From: CAZBNB01 sp964493245 | GTDB lineage: Bacteria; Pseudomonadota; Gammaproteobacteria; Legionellales; Legionellaceae | Length of the DNA: 60,201 nt | Assembly (NCBI GenBank): GCA_964493245.1 | Contig: CAZBNB010000017.1 | Span: forward strand, 1-60,201 | Direction of reading: 5' to 3' | Shown: one piece after another, positions 24,249 through 32,618 of the stretch | Layout: each line of letters opens with the position of its first letter | Position numbering within the stretch: the first letter of the stretch is position 1 | The notes under the pieces: model-generated | What the model was told of the DNA's origin: nothing | The model's input: the letters and a program-made list of their open reading frames with translations, nothing else | Database searches by the model: none | Translations under genes and position numbers: made by a program

Positions 24249-25403
24249 ATGAACATATCCGAGACGATTCTAACACTATCGAATCAGAACAATGCCACCG
24301 TCGATGCAACACCAACCGTCAATGAGCTACGCCAAACAGCATTGGGTCAACTACAACATATGCAACAGCAGGAAAAAACCCTCATTCAAGTACGCTCAAA
24401 TTTAGATTTACTAATGCAGCGTTATAATGCTGAAAAAGGGTTATTTAGCCGTGCTGCCGAATGGTATGGCTCACGGTCGTGGTGGCTTAAAATTTTGTTT
24501 GCACTCATTATCATCGGTATAGCCGTTGGTATTGGGGCACTATGCCATATGCCAATCGCTTTAGGTTGTACTGCCGCCGGCATTTATTTGTTCGCGGCAT
24601 TTTTATTTATTAATCATTATGCTGCGACAGAAAAACGCAACAAACGCTTGTGTGAAGATGTACTGGAAATGGAACATTCATTGAATGATGCCGTGACTCA
24701 TTTTGCAACGCTCTCCGACAGTTTGAAAAAAGTCATGGTCAACCTGTGTGAAATGAATTGCCAAATGACAGAACATCTTGAAAAATTGGCCTCACAACAT
24801 CAACAACTCGGTGAAAAGGTCATTTCCTATCAAACCATGGTTAATACATTAAGCACTGCCAAAACAAACCTCACCGAACAAATCGACAAAATCACACAAA
24901 AATTACAAGAAGTCAGTCAGGTATTGCAAACAACGCAAGATATCGCCATTTCTCAGTCAGAGCAGCTCATACAAACAACACAAAACATAGACGTCATCCA
25001 TACCAATTTGCAACAAGATGAAATATTGTTAAGAAAAGAAACGGAGGCCCTGCATGCGGTGACGGGGCTAATCGTGCGTTGTTACGAAGCATTTCAACCG
25101 ATATTTACAACATTAAGCGAAATGGCAGCAAACGAAACAAATCAGCTATGCCTGCTTGATAAAACACCGCAAGAATTGGAGGTAAAACCACACACACCTG
25201 ATCTGAGCCATTTAGAAGCCATTTATATCAACGCAGAGACACTTATCAAACAGCAAACTCAACAGCAGGAAAAAATGGCGTTGAATAATCAAGATATTGA
25301 ACAATCACATGCCGATACAGCATTGATTATTCAACGCGCACAAGCCTTACTGCAAAAAAGAGGGGGGAAAAAAGCCATAAAAACCCTGGATTTGGTTATG
25401 TAG
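24249..25403 (+). CDS. Coiled-coil protein with membrane hairpin (cluster gene 3, LegC-like layout)
   Basis: 384 residues from ATG 24249 (GGAG 7 bases upstream; ATG 24231 also in frame). A helical N-terminus of ~75 residues, two adjacent membrane helices (about 78-125, WWLKILFALIIIGIAVGIGAL and a second), then long coiled coil to about 290 and a polar tail. This layout resembles the Legionella LegC2/LegC3/LegC7 effectors that act on host vesicle fusion. The resemblance is architectural; homology is unproven. Gene 2 ends 58 bases upstream. A palindromic repeat follows. Confidence 0.68.
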   Translation: MNISETILTLSNQNNATVDATPTVNELRQTALGQLQHMQQQEKTLIQVRSNLDLLMQRYNAEKGLFSRAAEWYGSRSWWLKILFALIIIGIAVGIGALCHMPIALGCTAAGIYLFAAFLFINHYAATEKRNKRLCEDVLEMEHSLNDAVTHFATLSDSLKKVMVNLCEMNCQMTEHLEKLASQHQQLGEKVISYQTMVNTLSTAKTNLTEQIDKITQKLQEVSQVLQTTQDIAISQSEQLIQTTQNIDVIHTNLQQDEILLRKETEALHAVTGLIVRCYEAFQPIFTTLSEMAANETNQLCLLDKTPQELEVKPHTPDLSHLEAIYINAETLIKQQTQQQEKMALNNQDIEQSHADTALIIQRAQALLQKRGGKKAIKTLDLVM

Positions 25404-25430
25404 CCATCATTGCACTCGCTCCGTATCAGT

Positions 25431-25566
25431 TGAACGTTCAATAGCGTCAACTTAAGATGTCATTGCGAGCTTTGCTAAGCAATCCACGGTTCTGTGTACT
25501 GCACTTTGGCTTGCTTCGTGATGCTCGCAAAGACATTTTTTAAGTTGACGCCATTGGCTGAACGTT
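25431..25566. repeat. Dispersed palindromic repeat
   Basis: Outer arms TGAACGTTCA..GCGTCAACTTAA and TTAAGTTGACGCC..TGAACGTTAG pair, as do ATGTCATTGCGAGC and GCTCGCAAAGACAT. The inner TCATTGCGAGC...GCAATCC motif is of a kind dispersed in many host-associated bacterial genomes. A half copy is at 37858-37890. It overlaps the stop codon of the next gene (minus strand). Confidence 0.7.
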
Positions 25567-27364
25567 AGAAGGGTTTAGGATCTGTTGAATTGGTTTCTTC
25601 TTCTTCATTCTCCGAGGCATCATCGTGAGTATTAAATCCTAACCAAGCTTTCAATCGACCCTTAACCGTGGCGGGCGGATGTTGTTGACTTTTAGCTGTA
25701 TCTGAATCACATGATGATTGAGAGGAGCTTGATAATGCATCACTTAAAACATGTGCATCAATAGGCGAAGCACTGCCATCACTGATATCTGAATCACATG
25801 ATGATTGAGAAGGGCTTGATAATGGATCACTTAAAACATGTGCATCAATAGGTGAGGCGCTGCCATCACTGATATCTGAATCACATGATGATTGGGAGGA
25901 GCTTGATAATGCGTCACTTAAAACATGTGCATCAATAGGTGAGGCGCTGCCATCACTGATAAATGAAGATGCCAACTCGCCTGTGCCAACAGACGATGCG
26001 GATACAACGGATAACGCATCTAGATCCTGTTCACTTAAAGTATCCGCATCAATAGGTATCGACAAATCCGTTGCATCAAAATCAGAGGATTGAACGTTAT
26101 CATCGACCGCTTTATCGCGTTCAGAAGACACTTTAGCCAGTTGATTTTGTTGCTCAACCAACGGCCCAAAATCACGGGCATGTTGTTCATTGTAATCAGG
26201 TAACGATAATCCTTCCGGCTCATTGAGCCAGGCATCGTAAACACGCTTGGAGAAAATAAAAATATCTTTATCCGCTGCCTCGGCCTCGCCCCATGTATTC
26301 TCATCTCTCTTTTTATAAGCATACAAGTCGTTTGTCACATGAAGAACAACAGCATTGGGAACATATTTTTTCACCCATTCTTCAGCCAACTTAGAACCCC
26401 TGTCACCATACACAAAACCATCAGGAACATAGGCTTTAAACTCGGGTAGTTTCTGTGGTTTTGATAAATCCAAACTCACTTTCTCTGGTTTTTTTTGCCA
26501 CCATGCGCGTTTCTCACCCATTTTAGAAATGAGTGATCTAAATTGTTGAAAACGATGGCCACCATCCTGCTGGGAATCAACCTCATGTCCCTTCATGCGA
26601 CAGAAGATCACTGCCGCATCTTTTGCGTGGGCAATATTTTTCAGGATGGAGGAAAATGAAATAAAATATCCCCCACTCACGCCATATTTAGTAAATGTTT
26701 CGATAATCATCAAATGCATTGCACTTGCAAAACCAACATTTTGAATACATTGCTTGGCTTTTTCCAATTCGGCGCTTTGATTATGTAAGTCATTTAATTG
26801 CTGACAACCCTGGTTGGTTGCTAGGCGTACGACCAAGTCTCTAACTTGTGATGTTGATCTGGCTATCGCACCATCAACAACGAGCACGTCATTGCCAGTT
26901 GCCGCGGATGTCACCCCCACGGTCTCAGCAATGGCATCCATCACCGCCGATGAGGCGTGTGTTTTACCCGTAGCAGATGCGCCAGCAAAAGGTATGATAA
27001 CGCGACAACTTAACGCATTGCCTTCATAATGCCGGACTGAGTTGTTAAATAGCGCATCGCGATATGCTTGGCTATTCACCTCTTCTGCCAAAGCACTTTT
27101 ATACAAAGCAAGGCCCTCTTTGCCCAAAAAACCTGACATGGTATACGCCGATTGCCCAGGTGGCCGAGGAGCGTGCCGAGTCAAATACTCAATAAAGGCT
27201 TTGCGATGCAAAAGCGGATCTGCAGCGCTTCTGGCAGGTACCCCTTGATAGAGGCGCTTTTGCCGCACATCGCTGGAAAGACAGCTACTGACTTTGTCGA
27301 CAATCGGCCTAGGATATTGCCCCATTTGACCAATTAGGCCATTTGCTTCTGTTTTATTTAACAT
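25565..27364 (-). CDS. P-loop protein with three C-terminal 29-residue repeats
   Basis: 599 residues. A Walker A motif GASATGKT at 128-135 follows a hydrophobic strand (CRVIIPFAGAS), and NDVLVVDG may be the next strand. Gene-sized and distinct from common ATPases, it resembles the zeta-toxin/AAA type of kinase fold only in general. The C-terminal third is acidic and disordered. From about 468 to 554 a 29-residue unit (core SDGSASPIDAHVLSD) occurs three times, nearly identical in DNA. The protein ends with a charged tail (NEEEETNSTDPKPF). It runs divergently from the adenosine deaminase. No family recognised. An effector role is plausible. The start codon lacks a strong ribosome site and is uncertain. 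Confidence 0.7.
   Translation of the reverse strand: MLNKTEANGLIGQMGQYPRPIVDKVSSCLSSDVRQKRLYQGVPARSAADPLLHRKAFIEYLTRHAPRPPGQSAYTMSGFLGKEGLALYKSALAEEVNSQAYRDALFNNSVRHYEGNALSCRVIIPFAGASATGKTHASSAVMDAIAETVGVTSAATGNDVLVVDGAIARSTSQVRDLVVRLATNQGCQQLNDLHNQSAELEKAKQCIQNVGFASAMHLMIIETFTKYGVSGGYFISFSSILKNIAHAKDAAVIFCRMKGHEVDSQQDGGHRFQQFRSLISKMGEKRAWWQKKPEKVSLDLSKPQKLPEFKAYVPDGFVYGDRGSKLAEEWVKKYVPNAVVLHVTNDLYAYKKRDENTWGEAEAADKDIFIFSKRVYDAWLNEPEGLSLPDYNEQHARDFGPLVEQQNQLAKVSSERDKAVDDNVQSSDFDATDLSIPIDADTLSEQDLDALSVVSASSVGTGELASSFISDGSASPIDAHVLSDALSSSSQSSCDSDISDGSASPIDAHVLSDPLSSPSQSSCDSDISDGSASPIDAHVLSDALSSSSQSSCDSDTAKSQQHPPATVKGRLKAWLGFNTHDDASENEEEETNSTDPKPF
25701..25961 (-). repeat. Three 87-bp in-frame tandem repeats
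   Basis: TCTGAATCACATGATGATTG starts at 25701, 25788 and 25875, exactly 87 bases apart. The units differ by only a few bases, so the duplication is recent. Copy-number change would not shift the reading frame. Confidence 0.9.
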
Positions 27365-27428
27365 AATAGAAAAATAATTATCTTAATAGTATCATTATAG
27401 ACCCCTAAATGACAAAACAGAGAACAAA

Positions 27429-28925
27429 TTGAATTTATTTAAGTCTACAATAGCATCGACCTTCACTATGCTTGCCTATTTTTTATGCGGACTGGCTGCT
27501 GCTTCTAGTGATATCAATAGCGAATTCAATCAAATCAAAAAAAAACCGCCGGTGCTCCAATCTTTTTTGTACAACATGCCCAAAGGCGCTGATCTGCATG
27601 TTCATTTTGATGGCAGTATGGACGCTAATACCTTGATTAAACTGGCTAAAAAAAAGAATTACTGCGTTGATCCGCAAACATTTCAACTCTCTGAACCACA
27701 AAACTGCCAAGGCACACCCATCAGGCTTTTTCTACAAAACCCATCACATCGCAAACAACTGATAGATGCTTGGTCTATGAGAGATCTGGCCATCAATGAT
27801 CCCAAGCGATATGACCATTTTTTTGATGTTTTCTCCAAAGTAGATTTGATTTATCGTGATTTTCCAACGCCCATTTTAGCTAAAATAATACAAAATGCCG
27901 CTGATCAACATTTGCTTTACTTAGAAATCATGCAACTACACAACTCCGATAACGCTACGTTAGCAACGAGCATTACGCACGCGTCATCACTGAGTGACAA
28001 AAGGAAAGTACTCTTAGCCAATCACAAGATGCAGCAACGGATCCAAGAGCAAATAACATCCGCAAACCAAAGATTATCACGTGCACGCCAGTTCATTGGT
28101 TGTGAAAAAAATCCAACCTTACCTGCTTGCCTAGTCACCGTAAAATTTCAGTACTTTATTTTACGCGCGCAACCAACGAATACCATGTTTGTCGATGCAC
28201 TCATCGGTTTTGAGGCGGCACAAAAATCACCGTTGATTGTCGGGGTCAATATCGTACAGCCAGAAAAATCTACCTTGGCAGCTAAAAACTTTCAAGAAGA
28301 GCTGAATATATTAGATTTTTTACATCAACATTATCCCGATGTCTCTCTTGCATTACATGCTGGAGAATTAACATCCGAAATGACAAGCAATCCTCTATTA
28401 AAAAATCACATTCAGGACACGATAAATCACGGCCATGCTAAGCGTATTGGTCATGGCACAGCACTATTTGCAGAAGACCACTATGCTGATTTAGTACAAC
28501 AAATGGCTAAGCAATCTATCGCCGTTGAAATTAACTTAACCAGTAATCAAGAAATTCTAAACATCAAAGGAGCACAACACCCCTTTTTGTATTATTTGCA
28601 TCATCACGTCCCCGTCGTCTTATCAACCGATGATGCGGGTATTGCAGAGACAAATTTAAGCAAAGAATATCTGCGTGCAGTAGAGGAGTATCACTTAGAT
28701 TACCCAACGGTTAAGCAGATCAATCGCAACGGTTTAACCTACAGTTTTCTTCCAGGAAAAAGCTTATGGCTAGATGCCGCTCGCCACATTCCTGTACCCG
28801 AATGCCATACTTTATCGAGCAAAATATGCCTCAAATGGATTGAAAACAACCCAAAAGCCCAGCTACAATGGAAGCTAGAACAAGAATTAATTGATTTTGA
28901 GATCAATGGGGTCAGACTCGATTGA
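27429..28925 (+). CDS. Secreted adenosine deaminase-like enzyme (ADA/ADGF type)
   Basis: 498 residues with a TTG start at 27429. The following MNLFKSTIASTFTMLAYFLCG is a good signal peptide, which supports this start; the earlier ATG 27409 is out of frame. Metal and catalytic motifs of adenosine deaminases are present: ADLHVHFDGS, LHAGELT, KRIGHGT and VLSTDDAG. The ~90 residues before the barrel and the signal peptide resemble extracellular ADGF-type enzymes rather than cytosolic Add. It would deaminate adenosine outside the cytoplasm, for nucleoside scavenging or depletion of host adenosine. Its last residues INGVRLD are encoded by a REP-like repeat shared with neighbouring genes. Confidence 0.85.
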   Translation: MNLFKSTIASTFTMLAYFLCGLAAASSDINSEFNQIKKKPPVLQSFLYNMPKGADLHVHFDGSMDANTLIKLAKKKNYCVDPQTFQLSEPQNCQGTPIRLFLQNPSHRKQLIDAWSMRDLAINDPKRYDHFFDVFSKVDLIYRDFPTPILAKIIQNAADQHLLYLEIMQLHNSDNATLATSITHASSLSDKRKVLLANHKMQQRIQEQITSANQRLSRARQFIGCEKNPTLPACLVTVKFQYFILRAQPTNTMFVDALIGFEAAQKSPLIVGVNIVQPEKSTLAAKNFQEELNILDFLHQHYPDVSLALHAGELTSEMTSNPLLKNHIQDTINHGHAKRIGHGTALFAEDHYADLVQQMAKQSIAVEINLTSNQEILNIKGAQHPFLYYLHHHVPVVLSTDDAGIAETNLSKEYLRAVEEYHLDYPTVKQINRNGLTYSFLPGKSLWLDAARHIPVPECHTLSSKICLKWIENNPKAQLQWKLEQELIDFEINGVRLD

Positions 28926-28926
28926 T
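28902..28926 (+). repeat. REP-like 25-mer, copy A
   Basis: ATCAATGGGGTCAGACTCGA followed by TTGAT, ending the ADA gene. Identical to 29407-29431 and the reverse complement of 30201-30224. It supplies the stop codon TGA. Confidence 0.9.
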
Positions 28927-28956
28927 CCCTCTTGAACAAAACGGAAATTTCTGAGC

Positions 28957-29430
28957 ATGAGCCAACACCGACTGATATTAACTGAGCTACCGTGCAACGA
29001 TTTATTAAAATCCATTGATAACCTAAATACCAAAGGCTGGATAGCACAAACCGATCATTACTGCTATCTGAAGATTGATGACCGTTTTGTTCACCACGCC
29101 TATCCTTTCCTTAACACTTTCAACTCTTGCATTGAAAAACCAGACTATTTTGAAAATCAAGATGCGATTGGCGCCCACATTTCTGCTATTTATCCGGAAG
29201 AACATGCTCAATTGATGACAGAAAACATGGGCCAAATTCATCATTTTCAAATCGGAAAGTTATTAAAAATCAAATTCGAAACAGCGTTTTACTATGTACT
29301 AACCATCACGTCACCATCATTAGAGCGATTACGCCAAATGCACCACCTGGCTATACAACCTACCTTCAAAGGACACCAGATCATGTTTCATATCACGCTC
29401 GGCAAAATCAATGGGGTCAGACTCGATTGA
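28957..29430 (+). CDS. 2H phosphoesterase-like protein
   Basis: 157 residues. Two histidine motifs spaced as in the 2H superfamily are visible: AHISA (H74, S76) and FHITLG (H145, T147). Members include RNA ligase/cyclic phosphodiesterases and 'Swiss Army knife' RNA-repair-like proteins. Fold assignment rests on these motifs and their spacing. Substrate unknown, probably a 2',3'-cyclic or linear 2'-5' nucleotide or RNA end. It starts 31 bases after the ADA gene and may be co-transcribed. The last seven residues (INGVRLD) come from the REP-like repeat, the same tail as on ADA. Confidence 0.65.
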   Translation: MSQHRLILTELPCNDLLKSIDNLNTKGWIAQTDHYCYLKIDDRFVHHAYPFLNTFNSCIEKPDYFENQDAIGAHISAIYPEEHAQLMTENMGQIHHFQIGKLLKIKFETAFYYVLTITSPSLERLRQMHHLAIQPTFKGHQIMFHITLGKINGVRLD

Positions 29431-30224
29431 TTTTTTCTTGATATTGCCGAGATCTACGATCGCCGCCTTTTAACACAGGCTCAATGGGTCGATTGCTAAT
29501 ACTCTCGATCTCTTCTTTAAAAGCCGTTGTTCCTAATACCCATCCTTTATTGGTCATCTCTCGAATATGGTTTAAGTCCATTGAAGACAATAAAGTAGCA
29601 CATAATTTCACATAGGCCTCCTGTCTATCAGAATAAGTTTTTCCCAGCGAAAGATATTCCTCATGGGGTGTAATAAGCGCATTATTCACTCCCAACGCAT
29701 TGTGAGAATAACTAGACCATCTATAATTCCCTGGTTCTTTCACCATTCCAGCTCTTACTGGATTCATTTCTATATAATGCATACATCTAAATAAATATTG
29801 CTTTGTATCAACTAACGTAGCTCTGTAACGACCTTCCCATAATGTACCTGTGCGTTGATATTGGTAGTTAAAATATTGAACATAATAGCGCCCTATCATT
29901 TGCTGCATTTTACTGATACTACATTCATACAGCGGGGTGGCCAATAAATGAACATGATTTGTCATTAAAACGTATGCATGGATAATACATCCATGCTCTT
30001 GAGATGCTTGCAAAAGCTTTTCTGAATAAAATAGATAGTCTTTTTCACTAAAAAATATTGCACTACGATTATTACCGCGCTGAATAATATGCTGCGGAAT
30101 ACCGGGTATTACATAACGCGGTAGTCTGGTCATGATCCTTCATCCTTGGGGTTGGCCTCAACAAATTCTAAAATCTCTTACTAGTAATCGCAATCATTTT
30201 TCAATCGAGTCTGACCCCATTGAT
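29407..30224. mobile_element. RAYT (REP-associated tyrosine transposase) element
   Basis: Bounded by inverted copies of the 24-25-bp repeat (29407-29431 and 30201-30224), which carries GGGGTCAGACTCGATTGA. It contains one transposase gene (29417-30133). Repeat copy A at 28902 lies outside, 0.5 kb to the left, and may be left from an earlier event. Confidence 0.85.
29417..30133 (-). CDS. REP-associated tyrosine transposase (IS200/Y1 HUH family)
   Basis: 238 residues. HUH motif NHVHLLATP at 59-67 (H60, H62) and the family signature HYIEMNPVRAGMV near 117-129 with the probable catalytic Tyr118, then YRWSSYSHNALG. The N-terminus MTRLPRYVIPGIPQHIIQRGNNR is typical of RAYT proteins. The C-terminus extends beyond the Y1 domain with a basic GGDRRSRQYQEK segment. 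The stop codon lies within the terminal repeat. It appears intact. Such enzymes process REP hairpins and cause little long-distance movement. Confidence 0.92.
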   Translation of the reverse strand: MTRLPRYVIPGIPQHIIQRGNNRSAIFFSEKDYLFYSEKLLQASQEHGCIIHAYVLMTNHVHLLATPLYECSISKMQQMIGRYYVQYFNYQYQRTGTLWEGRYRATLVDTKQYLFRCMHYIEMNPVRAGMVKEPGNYRWSSYSHNALGVNNALITPHEEYLSLGKTYSDRQEAYVKLCATLLSSMDLNHIREMTNKGWVLGTTAFKEEIESISNRPIEPVLKGGDRRSRQYQEKINRV

Positions 30225-31185
30225 CTATAGCATCGAGGTCATTTAAGGCGTAGAAGGCTTGTAATTGCTGTGGGCTGAGGAATGGTCGGAAATAATATCG
30301 TACCAGTGTTTTGCTTTGCATGATTGCTTGAAATGGCGTTTCAAGCTGAGATAAATCACGAATGTGTTGCATAAAATGCGCCAATCTGACTGTATAAGAT
30401 GGTTCTGTTATTGACTGATCTAGCAGCTGTTGAAATAGCCAAGGGCGCCCGCATCCGGCTCGGGAAATCATATAAGCATCCGCCGTAGATGTTTCTACGG
30501 CATGTGACAATGAAGCCGCATCATGTATATCACCATTGGCAATCACCGGTATGTTTACCGCCTGTTTGATAAAACCGATTTGTTGTAAATTACACGGCAC
30601 ATCATAATCATCGGTCCATTTTCGACCATGAATAATCAGCGCATCTACACCGGCATCCGCCAACATTTTGGCCAATAAAAAATCATTTTCATGACCATAA
30701 ATGCGTAATTTCACTGTAAACGGAATATCAATCGCAGCCCTGACTTGATGAACAATAGCAAGCAATTGCGCCGTATTATCCATCAATGCGCTGCCAGCAC
30801 CTTTTTTCCGAATTTTTGCTTTAGGACAACCACAATTGATGTCAATTAAATCAGCGCCCAGATCTTGTAGTCGCCTTGCCGCATCAGCCATGGTTTTAGG
30901 ATCCACACCCGCGATCTGATAACAAAGGCGGGACTCTTCTGGAGCACGGTACAAGTAACGTGAATTGAGTGCATGCTTTGTTAATACATCATGTGCAGAT
31001 ATCATTTCTGTGACGGTATAGGCCGGCGGAATATATTGGTAGAACAGTCGTCGAAACGGTGCGGCACTCACACCAGCAAGTGGGCCTTGAATCAAACGAT
31101 TCGCAAATTGTACACGGCCCAATTGTAATGGTGTCACTAATGATAATGGTTTATTAGAGTCTATTGACATTTCATTTCTCGACAT
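30181..31185 (-). CDS. tRNA-dihydrouridine synthase family protein
   Basis: About 334 residues. FMN-barrel motifs: LIQGPLAGVSAAPFRRL, YQIAG, IDINCGCPKAKIRKKGAGSAL (the catalytic Cys lies in NCGCP), VKLRI, IIHGR and IPVIANGDI. It reduces uridines in tRNA D-loops. The subfamily (DusB or DusC-like) is not decided here. The start is uncertain: 31212, 31185 and 31170 are in frame, and 31185 has a modest site. The final residues DQWGQTRLKNDCDY are encoded by the REP-like repeat in another frame plus adjacent sequence. The original C-terminus may therefore have been replaced when the RAYT element inserted. Confidence 0.82.
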   Translation of the reverse strand: MSRNEMSIDSNKPLSLVTPLQLGRVQFANRLIQGPLAGVSAAPFRRLFYQYIPPAYTVTEMISAHDVLTKHALNSRYLYRAPEESRLCYQIAGVDPKTMADAARRLQDLGADLIDINCGCPKAKIRKKGAGSALMDNTAQLLAIVHQVRAAIDIPFTVKLRIYGHENDFLLAKMLADAGVDALIIHGRKWTDDYDVPCNLQQIGFIKQAVNIPVIANGDIHDAASLSHAVETSTADAYMISRAGCGRPWLFQQLLDQSITEPSYTVRLAHFMQHIRDLSQLETPFQAIMQSKTLVRYYFRPFLSPQQLQAFYALNDLDAIDQWGQTRLKNDCDY

Positions 31186-31364
31186 CCCGTAACACATGTG
31201 CACAAGGTACATCTAAACCAGCGTAATAAGCGCCTTTACCAAACGAGATATTGAGATCTTGCAAATAATTCGTAGGTATTTTCAAAAAATGGCTCTCGTC
31301 ATTTGACAAAAATCTTCTCTCAATTTAAGAATAACAATCAGGTAACATTCACAGGAACGCCGCC

Positions 31365-32000
31365 ATGCTAACATCAACCATACATATTTTGCGTATCATA
31401 CACATTTTTTCTGGCTTTATGGCATTATCTTTTGCTTATTGTGCCTTAAGTTTTCCTAAAGGAAAGCACGCCCATCGCCTGGTTGGCCGCTGTTTTTTTT
31501 ACGCAATGACATGCGTTTTTTTAACAGCCATTCCCATGTCAATCTTAAAACAGAATACGTTTCTTTTTCTAATCGCCTTATTCAGCTACTATTTAGCCTT
31601 CTCTGGCTGGCGCAGTGCAAAAAGAAAACCAGACTCGTCTATTCAATTAGATCGCTGCGTCAGCCTATTTATGTTAATCATTGCCTTGATAATGATTGGC
31701 ATAAGCCTCTATGATAACCCATTGCAAACCATGCAGGCAAAAGTCCTCATTACTTTTGGCATCATCGGCCTCTTGATTGGTACAAACGACCTCTATCTAC
31801 TGCGCAAACCGCTCAGTGGTAAACAACGTATTATACAACATCTCTCGGCTATGCTGGGTGCAACCATTGCAACTGTCACCGCGTTTTTAGTCACAAATGT
31901 GCATATGCAACCCGATCTATTGTTATGGCTTGGTCCAACTGTCATCGGTATGCCCATCATATATTGGTGGAAAAGCCGTGTTCTTCATGGCAAGATCTGA
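31365..32000 (+). CDS. Multi-spanning membrane protein of unknown function
   Basis: 211 residues with about seven hydrophobic segments, short loops and AHRLVGRCFFY near residue 36, reminiscent of DUF2306-type proteins, but the assignment is weak. The ATG has AGGA 9 bases upstream. No signal or enzymatic motif. Next on the same strand is a ychJ-like gene, starting 33 bases downstream. Confidence 0.65.
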   Translation: MLTSTIHILRIIHIFSGFMALSFAYCALSFPKGKHAHRLVGRCFFYAMTCVFLTAIPMSILKQNTFLFLIALFSYYLAFSGWRSAKRKPDSSIQLDRCVSLFMLIIALIMIGISLYDNPLQTMQAKVLITFGIIGLLIGTNDLYLLRKPLSGKQRIIQHLSAMLGATIATVTAFLVTNVHMQPDLLLWLGPTVIGMPIIYWWKSRVLHGKI

Positions 32001-32032
32001 ATCACGAAACGCTCTTGATAGTTGGGTCACTC

Positions 32033-32515
32033 ATGCTTTGTCCTTGTGGTTCTGGTAAAAACAGTTTGCAATGCTGTCAACGTTATCTTAGCGGCCAAGC
32101 ATCGGCAGAAACACCAGAAGCATTGATGCGCTCGCGTTATACGGCTTATACGTTAGCTAATATTGATTATATCGTTCAAACCATGCGTGATAAGGCACTG
32201 ATGGGCTTTGATAAAGCCCATGCGTTGGATTGGGCCAAAAGCGTTACATGGATTGGTTTAAACGTGATTGCAACGCATCTTGATTCGCCCCAACACGGCA
32301 TAGTTGAATTTGAAGCCCGCTTTATAAGCGACAAAACGCTACAGTGTATCCACGAGCGAAGTGCATTTTTGTATCACGAAAACCATTGGTATTATACCCA
32401 TGGGCAGCAGCTCCCACCTCAACATCCACAAGCCGATACCGTGATCGGTCGCAATGTCATGTGCCCTTGTGGCAGCCAACGTAAATTTAAATATTGTCAT
32501 GGTGCTAAAAAATGA
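32033..32515 (+). CDS. ychJ: YchJ-family (UPF0225) SEC-C motif protein
   Basis: 160 residues from ATG 32033; the open frame extends upstream to 31925 but the N-terminal MLCPCGSGKNSLQCC matches the usual YchJ start. SEC-C zinc motifs stand at both ends: CPCGSGKNSLQCC and CPCGSQRKFKYCHG. Between them lies a NTF2-like region with ALMRSRYTAY, a family signature. Function not established; the SEC-C motif in SecA binds zinc and SecB. The ribosome site is weak. Confidence 0.88.
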   Translation: MLCPCGSGKNSLQCCQRYLSGQASAETPEALMRSRYTAYTLANIDYIVQTMRDKALMGFDKAHALDWAKSVTWIGLNVIATHLDSPQHGIVEFEARFISDKTLQCIHERSAFLYHENHWYYTHGQQLPPQHPQADTVIGRNVMCPCGSQRKFKYCHGAKK

Positions 32516-32618
32516 GTATGGACGGTAAACGTTCAAGAGGAATACTTGTATCCATGGGAACGACTGGATTCGAGTGCAGGTTGAGCGAAGCCGTTGTGAT
32601 ACGCATACACCGCCTTGT

